In this document: positions 1 to 5,396 of the stretch, in pieces | How the letters are laid out: each line of letters begins with the position of its first letter | Numbering within the stretch: the stretch's first letter is position 1 | DNA from: Actinomycetota bacterium | GTDB lineage: Bacteria > Actinomycetota > Nitriliruptoria > Euzebyales > Egibacteraceae | DNA length: 9,192 bases | Assembly (NCBI GenBank): GCA_019347785.1 | Contig: JAHWKQ010000074.1 | Span: forward strand, 1-9,192 | Direction of reading: 5' to 3' | The notes under the pieces: generated by a model | The model's database searches: none | What the model was told of the DNA's origin: nothing | Seen by the model: the letters and a program-made list of their open reading frames with translations, nothing else | Program-made: the position numbers and the translations under genes

Positions 1-324
1 GCCGCGCTCCCGGAAGCCGCTGTAGTTGGCCAGCGCCTGGCCCAGGTTGCCCACCCCGACGATGCAGACCTTCCACGCCTGGGTGAGCCCGAGCTCCCGG
101 CTGACCTGGTGGATGAGATACTCGACGTCGTAGCCGACGCCGCGCGTGCCGTACGAGCCGAGGTAGGACAGGTCCTTGCGGATCTTCGCGGGGTTCACGC
201 CGGCGGCGGCGGCCAGCGACTGGCTGGACACGGTGTGCTCACCGCGCTCGGCCAGGTCGACGAGGACCCGCAGGTAGACGGGGAGCCGGCCGACGCTCGC
301 CTCGGGGATACGGCGCGCTGTCAC
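1..324 (-). CDS. rex: Redox-sensing transcriptional repressor Rex (N-terminal half, runs off window)
   Basis: Rex is a cytoplasmic dimeric repressor that reads the NADH/NAD+ ratio and controls respiratory and fermentation genes. The 108 residues visible start with a winged-helix DNA-binding domain (about residues 8-78). It contains the family signature around residues 45-65 (VNPAKIRKDLSYLGSYGTRG, then VGY), where the recognition helix and wing lie. A Rossmann nucleotide-binding domain begins near residue 84 with VCIVGVGNLGQAL (GxGxxG at 90-95). The rest, roughly another 100-140 residues by family length, lies beyond position 1. The start is a GTG at 322-324, chosen because a strong AAGGAGG (330-336) sits 5 bases upstream and because the protein begins as Rex proteins do. 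It lies just downstream of the glutaredoxin-like gene on the same strand (18 bases apart), so the two are probably cotranscribed. Identification as Rex is confident; the target genes cannot be seen. Confidence 0.95.
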   Translation of the reverse strand, partial: MTARRIPEASVGRLPVYLRVLVDLAERGEHTVSSQSLAAAAGVNPAKIRKDLSYLGSYGTRGVGYDVEYLIHQVSRELGLTQAWKVCIVGVGNLGQALANYSGFRERG

Positions 325-329
325 GGCTC

Positions 330-336
330 CCTCCTT
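330..336 (-). promoter_or_regulatory. Ribosome binding site of rex
   Basis: On the minus strand this reads AAGGAGG, a near-perfect anti-16S match, 5 bases before the GTG at 324. It fixes the rex start and shows that rex has its own translation initiation, although it directly follows another gene. Confidence 0.8.
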
Positions 337-342
337 CGGTGC

Positions 343-678
343 CTACCGCCCGCGTACGGACTTCACAAGCGTACTGACAAAGCGCTGCCCCGCCGCGTCC
401 GCCCGGGCCGACCCGCGGCGCCGACGGGCGGCGCGCAGGGCGGCGCGCAGCGTTCCGGCATCGACGTGGTGCTCGGCCACCTCGACACCGTCGACCGTCA
501 CCACCGGGACCCGCACGGTATAGCGCGCCGCGAGCGCGTCGTCGGAGTCGATGTCGACGAGCCGCACCTCGGCGCGGCGCCGCGCGACCGCCGCCACCAC
601 GGCCTCCGCCTCGCGGCACAGCCCGCACCGGCGGCGCGTGAACACGGTGACGACCGGACGGTGGGCGGGCGGCGTCAC
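343..678 (-). CDS. Glutaredoxin-like thioredoxin-fold protein with CGLC motif
   Basis: A 111-residue protein with a thioredoxin/glutaredoxin fold. The first strand (VVTVFTRRRC) leads into the redox motif C18-G-L-C21. A helix follows, then a strand (VRLVDIDSD) and the cis-proline loop V-P58-V-V-T-V-D-G, which packs against the active site in this fold. The core ends near residue 82; the last 30 residues are Arg/Ala-rich and probably disordered. Small CxxC proteins of this type, often called glutaredoxin family or DUF836, are thought to act as cytoplasmic dithiol reductants, but the substrate is unknown. Its GTG start overlaps the stop codon of the upstream membrane protein gene (GTGA), which indicates translational coupling. 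It lies just before rex, an arrangement I know from other actinobacteria, and this suggests a redox-related role. A longer reading in the same frame from 1359 is not supported, because it runs through the membrane protein gene in another frame. Confidence 0.85.
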   Translation of the reverse strand: MTPPAHRPVVTVFTRRRCGLCREAEAVVAAVARRRAEVRLVDIDSDDALAARYTVRVPVVTVDGVEVAEHHVDAGTLRAALRAARRRRGSARADAAGQRFVSTLVKSVRGR

Positions 679-1346
679 GATCGGCGCCCCGCGGTCGCCG
701 TCCGGGTGGAGCTGCGGAAGCCGGCGTACATGATGACCACGCCGACGACCAACAGCACGCTGAACAGCTGTCCCCGCCCGACGCGCACCGCCGCGGACGA
801 GGCGGCCACCACCGTGACGCCGGCCGCGACGAGCAGTGGGCCCCACCGGCGCGTGCGCAGCGCCGACCACGCCGAGCCGACGACCACCACGGCGAACGTG
901 AGGCTGTAGGGGCGGGCGAGCGCATAGGCCGGCGAGCCGTCCAGCACCTGGCGGCCCAGGGGGATGGTCCCGGCCGCGCCCGCCTCGGCCAGGGCCGAGG
1001 CGTCGAAGTCGGCGGTCACGAGGCTGCCCAGCGCGACGACGGCGAGCAGCGCCGCCAGTCCCCACCACAGCGACGCCCGCCGCGGGTCGACCAGCAGCAG
1101 CTGGCCGGCGGCCAGCAGCGGCACGTTCAGCAGGGCGCCCGCGAGCCAGTAGACGCCGAAGACCGCTCTCCCCCACGCCCCCGCCACGCCGACGGCGACC
1201 GCGGCGCTGGCCAGCGCGTACATCGCCAGCGACAGGCACCAGGCGAGCGCGTGTCCGCGCCGGCGGGCCGCGTACTGGCGCCCCAGGCGGACGGAGAAGG
1301 CGGTGGCGACCGCCGAGGCGACGACGGGCAGGACGACCGCGGTCAT
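675..1346 (-). CDS. Multi-pass membrane protein of unknown function
   Basis: I do not recognise a named family. The 223-residue protein is very hydrophobic, with about seven likely membrane helices: near residues 3-18, 32-53, 62-85, 91-110, 146-161, 168-187 and 192-210. Short Arg-rich segments lie between them (RRR at 28-30, DPRR at 87-90, RTRR at 164-167) and would be cytoplasmic under the positive-inside rule. A less hydrophobic stretch (about 111-145, with TADFD) could form an outside loop. There are no obvious catalytic or metal-binding motifs and no signal peptide apart from the first helix. The ATG at 1344-1346 has a modest GAGG upstream. Its stop overlaps the GTG of the glutaredoxin-like gene, so the two products are probably made together. 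A role connected to membrane redox or haem/cytochrome biology is only an inference from the grx-rex context. Confidence 0.8.
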   Translation of the reverse strand: MTAVVLPVVASAVATAFSVRLGRQYAARRRGHALAWCLSLAMYALASAAVAVGVAGAWGRAVFGVYWLAGALLNVPLLAAGQLLLVDPRRASLWWGLAALLAVVALGSLVTADFDASALAEAGAAGTIPLGRQVLDGSPAYALARPYSLTFAVVVVGSAWSALRTRRWGPLLVAAGVTVVAASSAAVRVGRGQLFSVLLVVGVVIMYAGFRSSTRTATAGRRS

Positions 1347-1378
1347 GCGTGGGCCTCACAGGGTGCGGGCTGCGTGGC

Positions 1379-1384
1379 AGGCTA
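1379..1384 (-). promoter_or_regulatory. Candidate -10 element for the membrane protein/grx/rex unit
   Basis: On the minus strand this reads TAGCCT, matching the actinobacterial TANNNT -10 pattern, in the 105-base divergent intergenic region. It would start a transcript around 1372, giving a short leader of about 25 bases before the ATG at 1346. I see no convincing -35 at 17-19 bases. The assignment rests on motif and position only. Confidence 0.35.
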
Positions 1385-1438
1385 CCAGCGCCACCGCGCG
1401 TTCCCCCGACCGCAACCCTGGCGGTGACCCGGCACGGA

Positions 1439-1444
1439 TAGCCT
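1439..1444 (+). promoter_or_regulatory. Candidate -10 element, probably for a leaderless transcript of the TIM-barrel gene
   Basis: TAGCCT (TANNNT) ends 7 bases before the ATG at 1452, so the expected transcription start falls on or within a base of the A of the ATG. There is no Shine-Dalgarno sequence in the gap. This spacing is the known signature of leaderless mRNAs, which are common in actinobacteria. No clear -35 is visible. Confidence 0.5.
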
Positions 1445-1451
1445 TGGCGTC

Positions 1452-2285
1452 ATGACCGGCCGCAGCCGTCCGGGCCCCCGCCTCGTCGCCTCCACCGGCG
1501 CCCTGCTGACGACGCCGCTGGGCTGGGTGATGGACGCCGTCGCCGAGGCGGGCTTCTCGGCCATCGAGGTGCTGTTGGGACACGACCCCGAGACGCGGGA
1601 CCCCGACAAGGTCCTCGGCTTCGCCCGGCAGGCCGGCCTTGACGTGCCCGTCGTCCACGGCCCCTACATGCTGCTGCTGCGCCGGGTGCTGGGGACCGAC
1701 TACGTCGAGAAGACGCGCCGATCGGTGGAGCTGGCCAGGGCCATGGGGGCGGGGCTGCTGGTCGCCCACGCCCCGTTCCGCTGGGAGCACGCCGCCCGGC
1801 GGTGGGCGGAGCTGCAGGCCGACGACGAGGCGCGTGAGCACGGAGTCCGGTTCGGCATGGAGAACCTGTTCCCCGTGGCCGGGCAGACGTTCTCCTCGGT
1901 CGTCACGCCGGCGCAGCTGGAGGCCTTCAACCACGTCGTGTTCGACACCAGCCACTTCGGCGTGGCGGGCATCGAACTGTTCGACGCCTGGGAGGCGCTG
2001 GCCGGCCGGGTGGCCCACCGGCACGTGTCGGACTACCTCGGCCACGGCCGGGACAGCCACGCCCCGATCGGCACGGGCGTGCTGCCACTGGAGGCCTTCC
2101 TGGCCCATGTGGGCCGCAGCGGGTGGGTGGGTACGGTCACGCTGGAGCTGGACTGCCGGCCGTTCCTGGACACCCGCGACAGCCTCGTGGGCTTCCTCGC
2201 CGGGGAGCGCGAGAAGGCCCGGCTGCTCCTGGACGGGCAAGCGCTCCCGGCCATCGCCCCGACGGCCGGCGAACCCGGAAGGTGA
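1452..2285 (+). CDS. Sugar phosphate isomerase/epimerase family (AP endonuclease 2-like TIM barrel)
   Basis: A 277-residue protein of the xylose isomerase-like TIM-barrel superfamily, which includes endonuclease IV, sugar epimerases and inosose dehydratases. The strand-end residues that normally bind metal are present: H69 (VVHGPY), H106 (VAHAPF), E137 (FGMEN), D165 and H168 (FDTSHFG), H191 (HRHVSD) and E232 (TLELD). The spacing and length match single-domain isomerases. Only this residue set is visible, so sugar epimerase, dehydratase and AP endonuclease activities cannot be told apart. The lack of endonuclease IV's longer DNA-binding loops makes a small-molecule isomerase more likely. The ATG at 1452 was chosen because a TANNNT element lies just upstream and no in-frame alternative looks better. 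It is the first gene of a unit with the DJ-1/PfpI gene, 4 bases downstream. The Pro/Ala-rich tail (about 264-277) is probably disordered. Confidence 0.85.
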   Translation: MTGRSRPGPRLVASTGALLTTPLGWVMDAVAEAGFSAIEVLLGHDPETRDPDKVLGFARQAGLDVPVVHGPYMLLLRRVLGTDYVEKTRRSVELARAMGAGLLVAHAPFRWEHAARRWAELQADDEAREHGVRFGMENLFPVAGQTFSSVVTPAQLEAFNHVVFDTSHFGVAGIELFDAWEALAGRVAHRHVSDYLGHGRDSHAPIGTGVLPLEAFLAHVGRSGWVGTVTLELDCRPFLDTRDSLVGFLAGEREKARLLLDGQALPAIAPTAGEPGR

Positions 2286-2289
2286 CACG

Positions 2290-2814
2290 ATGAACGTATC
2301 GGACAGCAGCGTCCTCGTCCTGGCCGCCGACCTCTTCGAGGACATGGAGCTGCTCTACCCGGTGTACCGGCTGCGTGAGGAGGGTGCGCGCGTGGTCGTC
2401 GCCGGCCTCGACGCCGGCTCCGTGACCGGCAAGAAGGGACACGGCCCGGTGCCCGTGGACGCCACGGTCGACGAGGTCGACGAGACGTCGTTCGACGCCC
2501 TGGTCGTGCCGGGCGGCTTCGCGCCGGACAAGCTGCGACGCTCCGAGCGGGTGCTCGAGCTCGTCCGCCATTTCGACACGGCCGGCAAGCCGCTGGCGTT
2601 CATCTGCCACGCCGGCTGGGTGCCGATCTCGGCCGGCGTCCTCAAGGGCCGGCGGGCCACGAGCGTCGCCGCCATCCGCGACGACATGGTCAACGCGGGC
2701 GTCGACTGGGTCGACGAGCCCACGGTCGTCGACGGCGGGCTCATCTCCGCGCGCACGCCCGACGACCTCGGTCACTGGATGCGGGCCCTGCTGGCGGGGC
2801 TGCGGTCCGCGTGA
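2290..2814 (+). CDS. DJ-1/PfpI family protein (type 1 glutamine amidotransferase-like)
   Basis: A 174-residue single-domain protein of the PfpI branch of the DJ-1 superfamily, close to the usual length for that branch. It shows the opening strand VLVLAADLFEDMEL with the conserved acidic residues E17 and E20. PGGFAPDKLR follows near residues 74-83, and the nucleophile elbow AFICHAGW has C106 followed by H107. The C-terminal signature VDGGLISARTPDDL lies near 147-160. Family members have been described as proteases, glyoxalase III-type enzymes and protein or nucleotide deglycases; the last assignment is disputed. The activity therefore cannot be set beyond a stress-related hydrolase or lyase fold. 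The ATG at 2290 follows a GGAAGGTG ribosome binding site (2277-2284) that overlaps the stop of the isomerase-like gene. The two are almost certainly one operon, which suggests a shared role in handling sugar-derived metabolites. Confidence 0.92.
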   Translation: MNVSDSSVLVLAADLFEDMELLYPVYRLREEGARVVVAGLDAGSVTGKKGHGPVPVDATVDEVDETSFDALVVPGGFAPDKLRRSERVLELVRHFDTAGKPLAFICHAGWVPISAGVLKGRRATSVAAIRDDMVNAGVDWVDEPTVVDGGLISARTPDDLGHWMRALLAGLRSA

Positions 2815-2818
2815 CGCC

Positions 2819-2905
2819 GTGCGACCCGCCACGACCGTCGCCATCGCGGCGCTGCTCGTCGTGATCGTCGCCGCGATGGCGGTGCAGCTGATCGTCAGCG
2901 GCTGA
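2819..2905 (+). CDS. Very small single-helix membrane peptide (28 residues)
   Basis: A short frame opens with GTG at 2819 and ends with TGA at 2903-2905. It encodes an N-terminal MRPATT followed by an unbroken hydrophobic segment (about residues 7-26, rich in Ala, Val, Ile and Leu) and a short polar end (SG). This is a typical one-helix membrane peptide with a positively charged N-terminus, so N-inside insertion is likely. The start lies 4 bases after the DJ-1/PfpI stop codon and has no clear Shine-Dalgarno sequence of its own, so it would depend on translational coupling. Its stop is 6 bases from the stop of the convergent acyltransferase gene, so it fills almost all of the remaining space. 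GC-rich DNA yields hydrophobic frames by chance, and no database support is available here, so it remains a candidate. Confidence 0.5.
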   Translation: MRPATTVAIAALLVVIVAAMAVQLIVSG

Positions 2906-2911
2906 GTGGGG

Positions 2912-3850
2912 CTAGCGGAAGATCGACCGGCGGCCCATGAGGCCGCGGTACAGCATCTGCTGGACGGTGGCGCGGACCCGGTCGGTCAGCTCGAACACCG
3001 TCATCGGGTCCTCGGCGGCGCCCGAGCCGTACCCGGCGGTGTCGATGGCCCGGCCGAACTCGATCGTCCAGCGTGACGGCAGCGGCACGAGCCCCAGCGG
3101 GCCGAGCCAGGGGAACGTCGGTGTGAGCGGGAAGTACGGTAGGCCCAGGAGCCGGGCCAGCGGGCGGGCGTCGCCGATCATCGGATAGATCTCCTCCGAG
3201 CCGATGATCGCCACGGGCACGATCGGCACGCCGGCGCGCAGCGCGACGGTGACGAAGCCCCCGCGCCCGAAGCGCTGCAGCTTGTAGCGCTCCCCGTAGG
3301 GCTTGCCCACCCCCTTGTAGCCCTCCGGCCAGACGCCCACGAGCTCGCCGGACTCCAGCAGCCGCACCGCGTCGTCGTGGTGGGCCAGCGTGTTGCCGGT
3401 CTTGCGCAGCAGGGGGCCGACGACCGGCGCCCGCAGGGCCAGGTCCGCGGCCAGCTCCCGCAGGTGCCGGTGCGCGGGGTGCTCGTCGAACAGGGCAACC
3501 TTCGTCATCAGCGCGTCGAACGGCAGGGTGCCGGCGTGGTTGGCCACGATGAGCGCCCCGCCGTGGTCGGGCACGTGCTCCAGGCCGACCGCGCGCACCC
3601 GCCAGTACGACCGGTACAGCGGGCGGGCGAGCGGAAGGAGCACCCGCTCGGTCAGGTCGCGGTCGAAGCCGAACACGTCGACGTCGTAGTCGCCGGTCAG
3701 CCTGCGGCGCAGGAACGCCAGCGCCGCGTCAAGGTCCCGGTCGCGCGGGGGCTCCTCGCCGGGCGGAGGGTCGGGCGGGCGTCGCCTGGCCCGGTCCAGG
3801 TCGATGACGTCCGCGCCCGCGTCGTCGCGGGCGGGGTGCGGGGACGGCAC
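2912..3850 (-). CDS. Lysophospholipid acyltransferase-like protein (PlsC/LPLAT superfamily)
   Basis: A 312-residue protein of the glycerolipid acyltransferase superfamily, which moves acyl chains from acyl-CoA or acyl-carrier protein to a lipid hydroxyl at the inner membrane face. Block I is VANHAGTLPFD (N104, H105, D112). The second block is VWPEGYKGVGKPYGERYKLQ (174-192), equivalent to the usual FPEGxR. The substrate or structural block VPIVPVAIIGSEE is at 208-220. The first 45 residues are charged, Pro-rich and probably disordered. The H-to-D spacing is six residues rather than the classical four. This matches my recollection of the Rv0502-type subgroup, but that is memory and not a search. 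The GTG start at 3848-3850 follows a GGAGAGGAG ribosome site. The gene lies 14 bases after the epimerase-like gene on the same strand, so the two form an operon. The acceptor lipid is unknown. Confidence 0.88.
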   Translation of the reverse strand: MPSPHPARDDAGADVIDLDRARRRPPDPPPGEEPPRDRDLDAALAFLRRRLTGDYDVDVFGFDRDLTERVLLPLARPLYRSYWRVRAVGLEHVPDHGGALIVANHAGTLPFDALMTKVALFDEHPAHRHLRELAADLALRAPVVGPLLRKTGNTLAHHDDAVRLLESGELVGVWPEGYKGVGKPYGERYKLQRFGRGGFVTVALRAGVPIVPVAIIGSEEIYPMIGDARPLARLLGLPYFPLTPTFPWLGPLGLVPLPSRWTIEFGRAIDTAGYGSGAAEDPMTVFELTDRVRATVQQMLYRGLMGRRSIFR

Positions 3851-3864
3851 TGCGGGCTCCTCTC

Positions 3865-4929
3865 CTACGGGCGCGGTCGCAGCAGCGACAGCGCGCCCCG
3901 CCAGCCTGCCAGCAGGTCACGGGCCGCACGCTCGGCCCGGGCCACGGTGTCGGCGTCGTACATGGGGTTGACGTCTCGCGCGGCGGCGAAGTCGGCGAGG
4001 GCCCCGGGCGTCGAGTAGCGCGGCTCGTAGCCGAAGCGCGCCCGCATGCGCCCGATGTCCCCGACGCACCCGAACAGCAGGAATGACAGCTGCTCGGGGG
4101 AGAAGTCGACGAGGCCCGCGCGCCGCACCACGCCGGCCGCCCCGCTGAACAACGGCAGCGGCACCGCCACGCACGCCTTGCCCAGCACCCTGATCGCCTG
4201 CGACAGGTACACGATGCCGGGGCCGGCCACGTTGTACACGCCCGGCGGGCCCCCGAGCGTGGCCCGGCGCAGCATCTCCACCGCGTCGACCTCGTGGCAC
4301 AGCTGCAGGCGGGGGTCATAGCCGAGCACGGTCGGGACGACCATCAAGCTCAAGTAACGGCTGAGGATCGTGTCGACGTTCGGCCCCACGACGTTGGCCA
4401 GCCGAAGGATGGTCACCCCGACGTCGCGACGGCGCCGCCCCAGGGCCCGGGCGTAGGACTCGCCTTCGAGCGCGTCCTTGGAGTAGCCCTCGAGCAGTCG
4501 CCCCGCGGGCTCGGCCTCCTCGCGGAACAGCGCCGGGTCGGCGTGGGTGCTGCCGTAGACGGCCGTCGTCGACTTCATCACCAGCCGGCGGAGCGAGCCG
4601 GTCTTCTGCGCGGCGCCCAGCAGCTGCATCGAGCCGAGGACGTTGTGCTCCTTCATGCGCGTGCGGCCACCCGCCTGGCGGGGTGTGGCCGTGAGGCTGA
4701 GGTGCACGATCGTGTCGACGCGGGTCCCGTCGAGCACGCGGGACAGCAGCGGGTTGCCCAGGTCGGCGCGGATGAACTCGGTCCGCGACAGCGGCACCCG
4801 CGGTTCCGTGACGTCCACGCCCGCCATGTACGCGACCCGGTCGTCGGCCTCGAGCTCATGGGCCAGCAGGCCGGCCAGCTCGCCGCCGATGCCCGTGATG
4901 AGCACCCGCCGACCGTCCGCGGCCGTCAT
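3865..4929 (-). CDS. NAD-dependent epimerase/dehydratase family protein (extended SDR fold)
   Basis: A 354-residue extended short-chain dehydrogenase/reductase, related to what is called GalE2 (Rv0501) in mycobacteria. A Rossmann domain starts with VLITGIGGELAG (glycine-rich loop at 12-20), the adenine-pocket Asp is in RADLGNP (D56), and the strand VDTIVHLSLTA is at 71-81. MKSTTAVYGS carries the usual Ser/Thr (S120-T122). Further on are ILRLANVVGPN (174-184) and VYNVAGPG (231-238), which are typical of nucleotide-sugar epimerases. Oddly, the catalytic YxxxK is not intact: Y149 is followed by S-K-D-A, so Lys is at +2 and Ala at +4. The substrate is therefore doubtful and the name galE is not justified. 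The ATG at 4927-4929 was preferred over a frame open to 5016, because the Rossmann strand begins shortly after it and GGGGAG lies just upstream. It is followed by the acyltransferase in one unit, so it may act in lipid or cell-envelope sugar metabolism. Confidence 0.85.
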   Translation of the reverse strand: MTAADGRRVLITGIGGELAGLLAHELEADDRVAYMAGVDVTEPRVPLSRTEFIRADLGNPLLSRVLDGTRVDTIVHLSLTATPRQAGGRTRMKEHNVLGSMQLLGAAQKTGSLRRLVMKSTTAVYGSTHADPALFREEAEPAGRLLEGYSKDALEGESYARALGRRRRDVGVTILRLANVVGPNVDTILSRYLSLMVVPTVLGYDPRLQLCHEVDAVEMLRRATLGGPPGVYNVAGPGIVYLSQAIRVLGKACVAVPLPLFSGAAGVVRRAGLVDFSPEQLSFLLFGCVGDIGRMRARFGYEPRYSTPGALADFAAARDVNPMYDADTVARAERAARDLLAGWRGALSLLRPRP

Positions 4930-4972
4930 CGGCTCCCCTGTCTCTTCTCCCTCGTTCCCCGCATCCCGCAGG

Positions 4973-4978
4973 AGCCTA
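4973..4978 (-). promoter_or_regulatory. Candidate -10 element of the epimerase/acyltransferase unit
   Basis: The minus strand reads TAGGCT (TANNNT), which would place a transcript start near 4966 and give a purine-rich leader of about 37 bases containing the ribosome binding site. No good -35 is visible. It lies in the 93-base divergent gap shared with the DUF2905 gene. The call rests on motif and position only. Confidence 0.35.
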
Positions 4979-5010
4979 CGCGCTGGCGCCGGTCGGGCCC
5001 CGCGGGCCCC

Positions 5011-5016
5011 TACCAT
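5011..5016 (+). promoter_or_regulatory. Candidate -10 element, probably for a leaderless DUF2905 transcript
   Basis: TACCAT (TANNNT) ends 6 bases before the ATG at 5023, so the predicted transcription start coincides with the start codon. There is no usable ribosome binding site between them. The spacing mirrors the element before the gene at 1452. No clear -35 is seen. Confidence 0.5.
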
Positions 5017-5022
5017 GGGCGG

Positions 5023-5241
5023 ATGAGCCCGCGCTCGCTGGGGCTGGCGGTGGCCGTGCTCGGTGCCGGCGTGGTCGTCGTGGGCCTGCTGATCGCCTCC
5101 GGAGCGTTGTCGTGGTTCGGCCGGCTGCCCGGGGACATCCGCATCGAGGGCCGCGGCACCCGCGTGTACGTGCCCATCACCTCGATGATCGTCGTGTCCA
5201 TCGTGGTCAGCCTGGTGCTCGCGCTGATCTCCCGCCGCTGA
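5023..5241 (+). CDS. DUF2905 family small membrane protein
   Basis: A 72-residue protein with two membrane helices (about residues 6-27 and 50-69). They are joined by the family hallmark loop WFGRLPGDIRIEGRGTRVY (31-49), followed by PITSM. The hallmark segment is nearly invariant in DUF2905 proteins, which occur across bacteria and have no established function; the short loop must be important for whatever they do. The length is typical of the family. The start at 5023 is supported by the TANNNT element immediately before it. An upstream in-frame start would shift the first helix away from the N-terminus. It diverges from the epimerase-like gene and is followed by the gap before the polysaccharide genes, so it probably stands alone. 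Confidence 0.9.
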   Translation: MSPRSLGLAVAVLGAGVVVVGLLIASGALSWFGRLPGDIRIEGRGTRVYVPITSMIVVSIVVSLVLALISRR

Positions 5242-5262
5242 TACTACGCCCAGTAGGGTAGA
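5240..5262 (+). promoter_or_regulatory. Shared AT-rich motif, copy 1 (GATACTAC-N4-AGTA), upstream of the glycosyl-phosphate transferase
   Basis: The sequence reads GATACTAC, four unrelated bases, AGTA, three bases, TAGA. It contains the inverted pair TACT-N6-AGTA, which could bind a dimeric regulator. The same arrangement recurs at 8813-8834. It begins at the last two bases of the DUF2905 stop codon and lies about 155 bases before the transferase start. The function is inferred: possibly an operator or promoter element of a polysaccharide regulon. Confidence 0.35.
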
Positions 5263-5312
5263 TATTGACGCAGAGTCTTAACAGGAGGCAATCTAGACAC
5301 CCTGTGGAATGT

Positions 5313-5318
5313 TAGGCT
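5313..5318 (+). promoter_or_regulatory. Candidate -10 element of the glycosyl-phosphate transferase gene
   Basis: TAGGCT (TANNNT) is the same hexamer proposed before the epimerase unit. It would start a transcript around 5325, just before the hairpin at 5329-5349, leaving a leader of about 72 bases. A TTGACG at 5265-5270 is too far upstream to be its -35. The gap holding it (5242-5396) is clearly less GC-rich than the genes around it in its first 90 bases. Confidence 0.3.
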
Positions 5319-5328
5319 TGCTCTGAGT

Positions 5329-5349
5329 TGCCCTGGGCTTTCCAGGGCA
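5329..5349 (+). repeat. Perfect inverted repeat (8-bp stem, 5-base loop) in the leader of the transferase gene
   Basis: TGCCCTGG at 5329-5336 pairs exactly with CCAGGGCA at 5342-5349 across the loop GCTTT. No T-run follows, so it does not look like a normal terminator. It lies near the expected 5' end of the transcript for the gene at 5397 and could act as an operator, a 5'-stabilising hairpin or part of an attenuator. The stem is directly visible; the role is inferred. Confidence 0.5.
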
Positions 5350-5396
5350 GCGGGGTGCGGGGTGTCGATGGCGGCCAGGGAGAGGAAGGGCCACTC

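Noticed and set aside
351..368. Possible Rex operator upstream of rex (TTCACAA half-site at 362-368)
   Set aside because: Only one half of the TTGTGnnnnnnTTCACAA palindrome is present; the other half does not match, and the site is within the glutaredoxin-like coding region.
343..1359. A 338-codon minus-strand reading that would fuse the membrane gene region to the glutaredoxin-like protein
   Set aside because: Its first two thirds are an Arg/Gly-rich off-frame reading of the membrane protein gene; only the part from 678 onward is a real protein.
1356..2345. A 329-codon minus-strand frame opposite the TIM-barrel gene
   Set aside because: It has no recognisable domain, a low-complexity composition, and is fully opposite a gene with clear family motifs.
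2815..2911. A bidirectional terminator between the convergent units
   Set aside because: Only 6 bases separate the two stop codons once the small peptide is included, and no GC-rich stem with a T-run is visible.
5265..5270. TTGACG as a -35 box for the transferase gene
   Set aside because: No acceptable -10 hexamer lies 16-19 bases downstream, and the nearest TANNNT (5313) is too far away.
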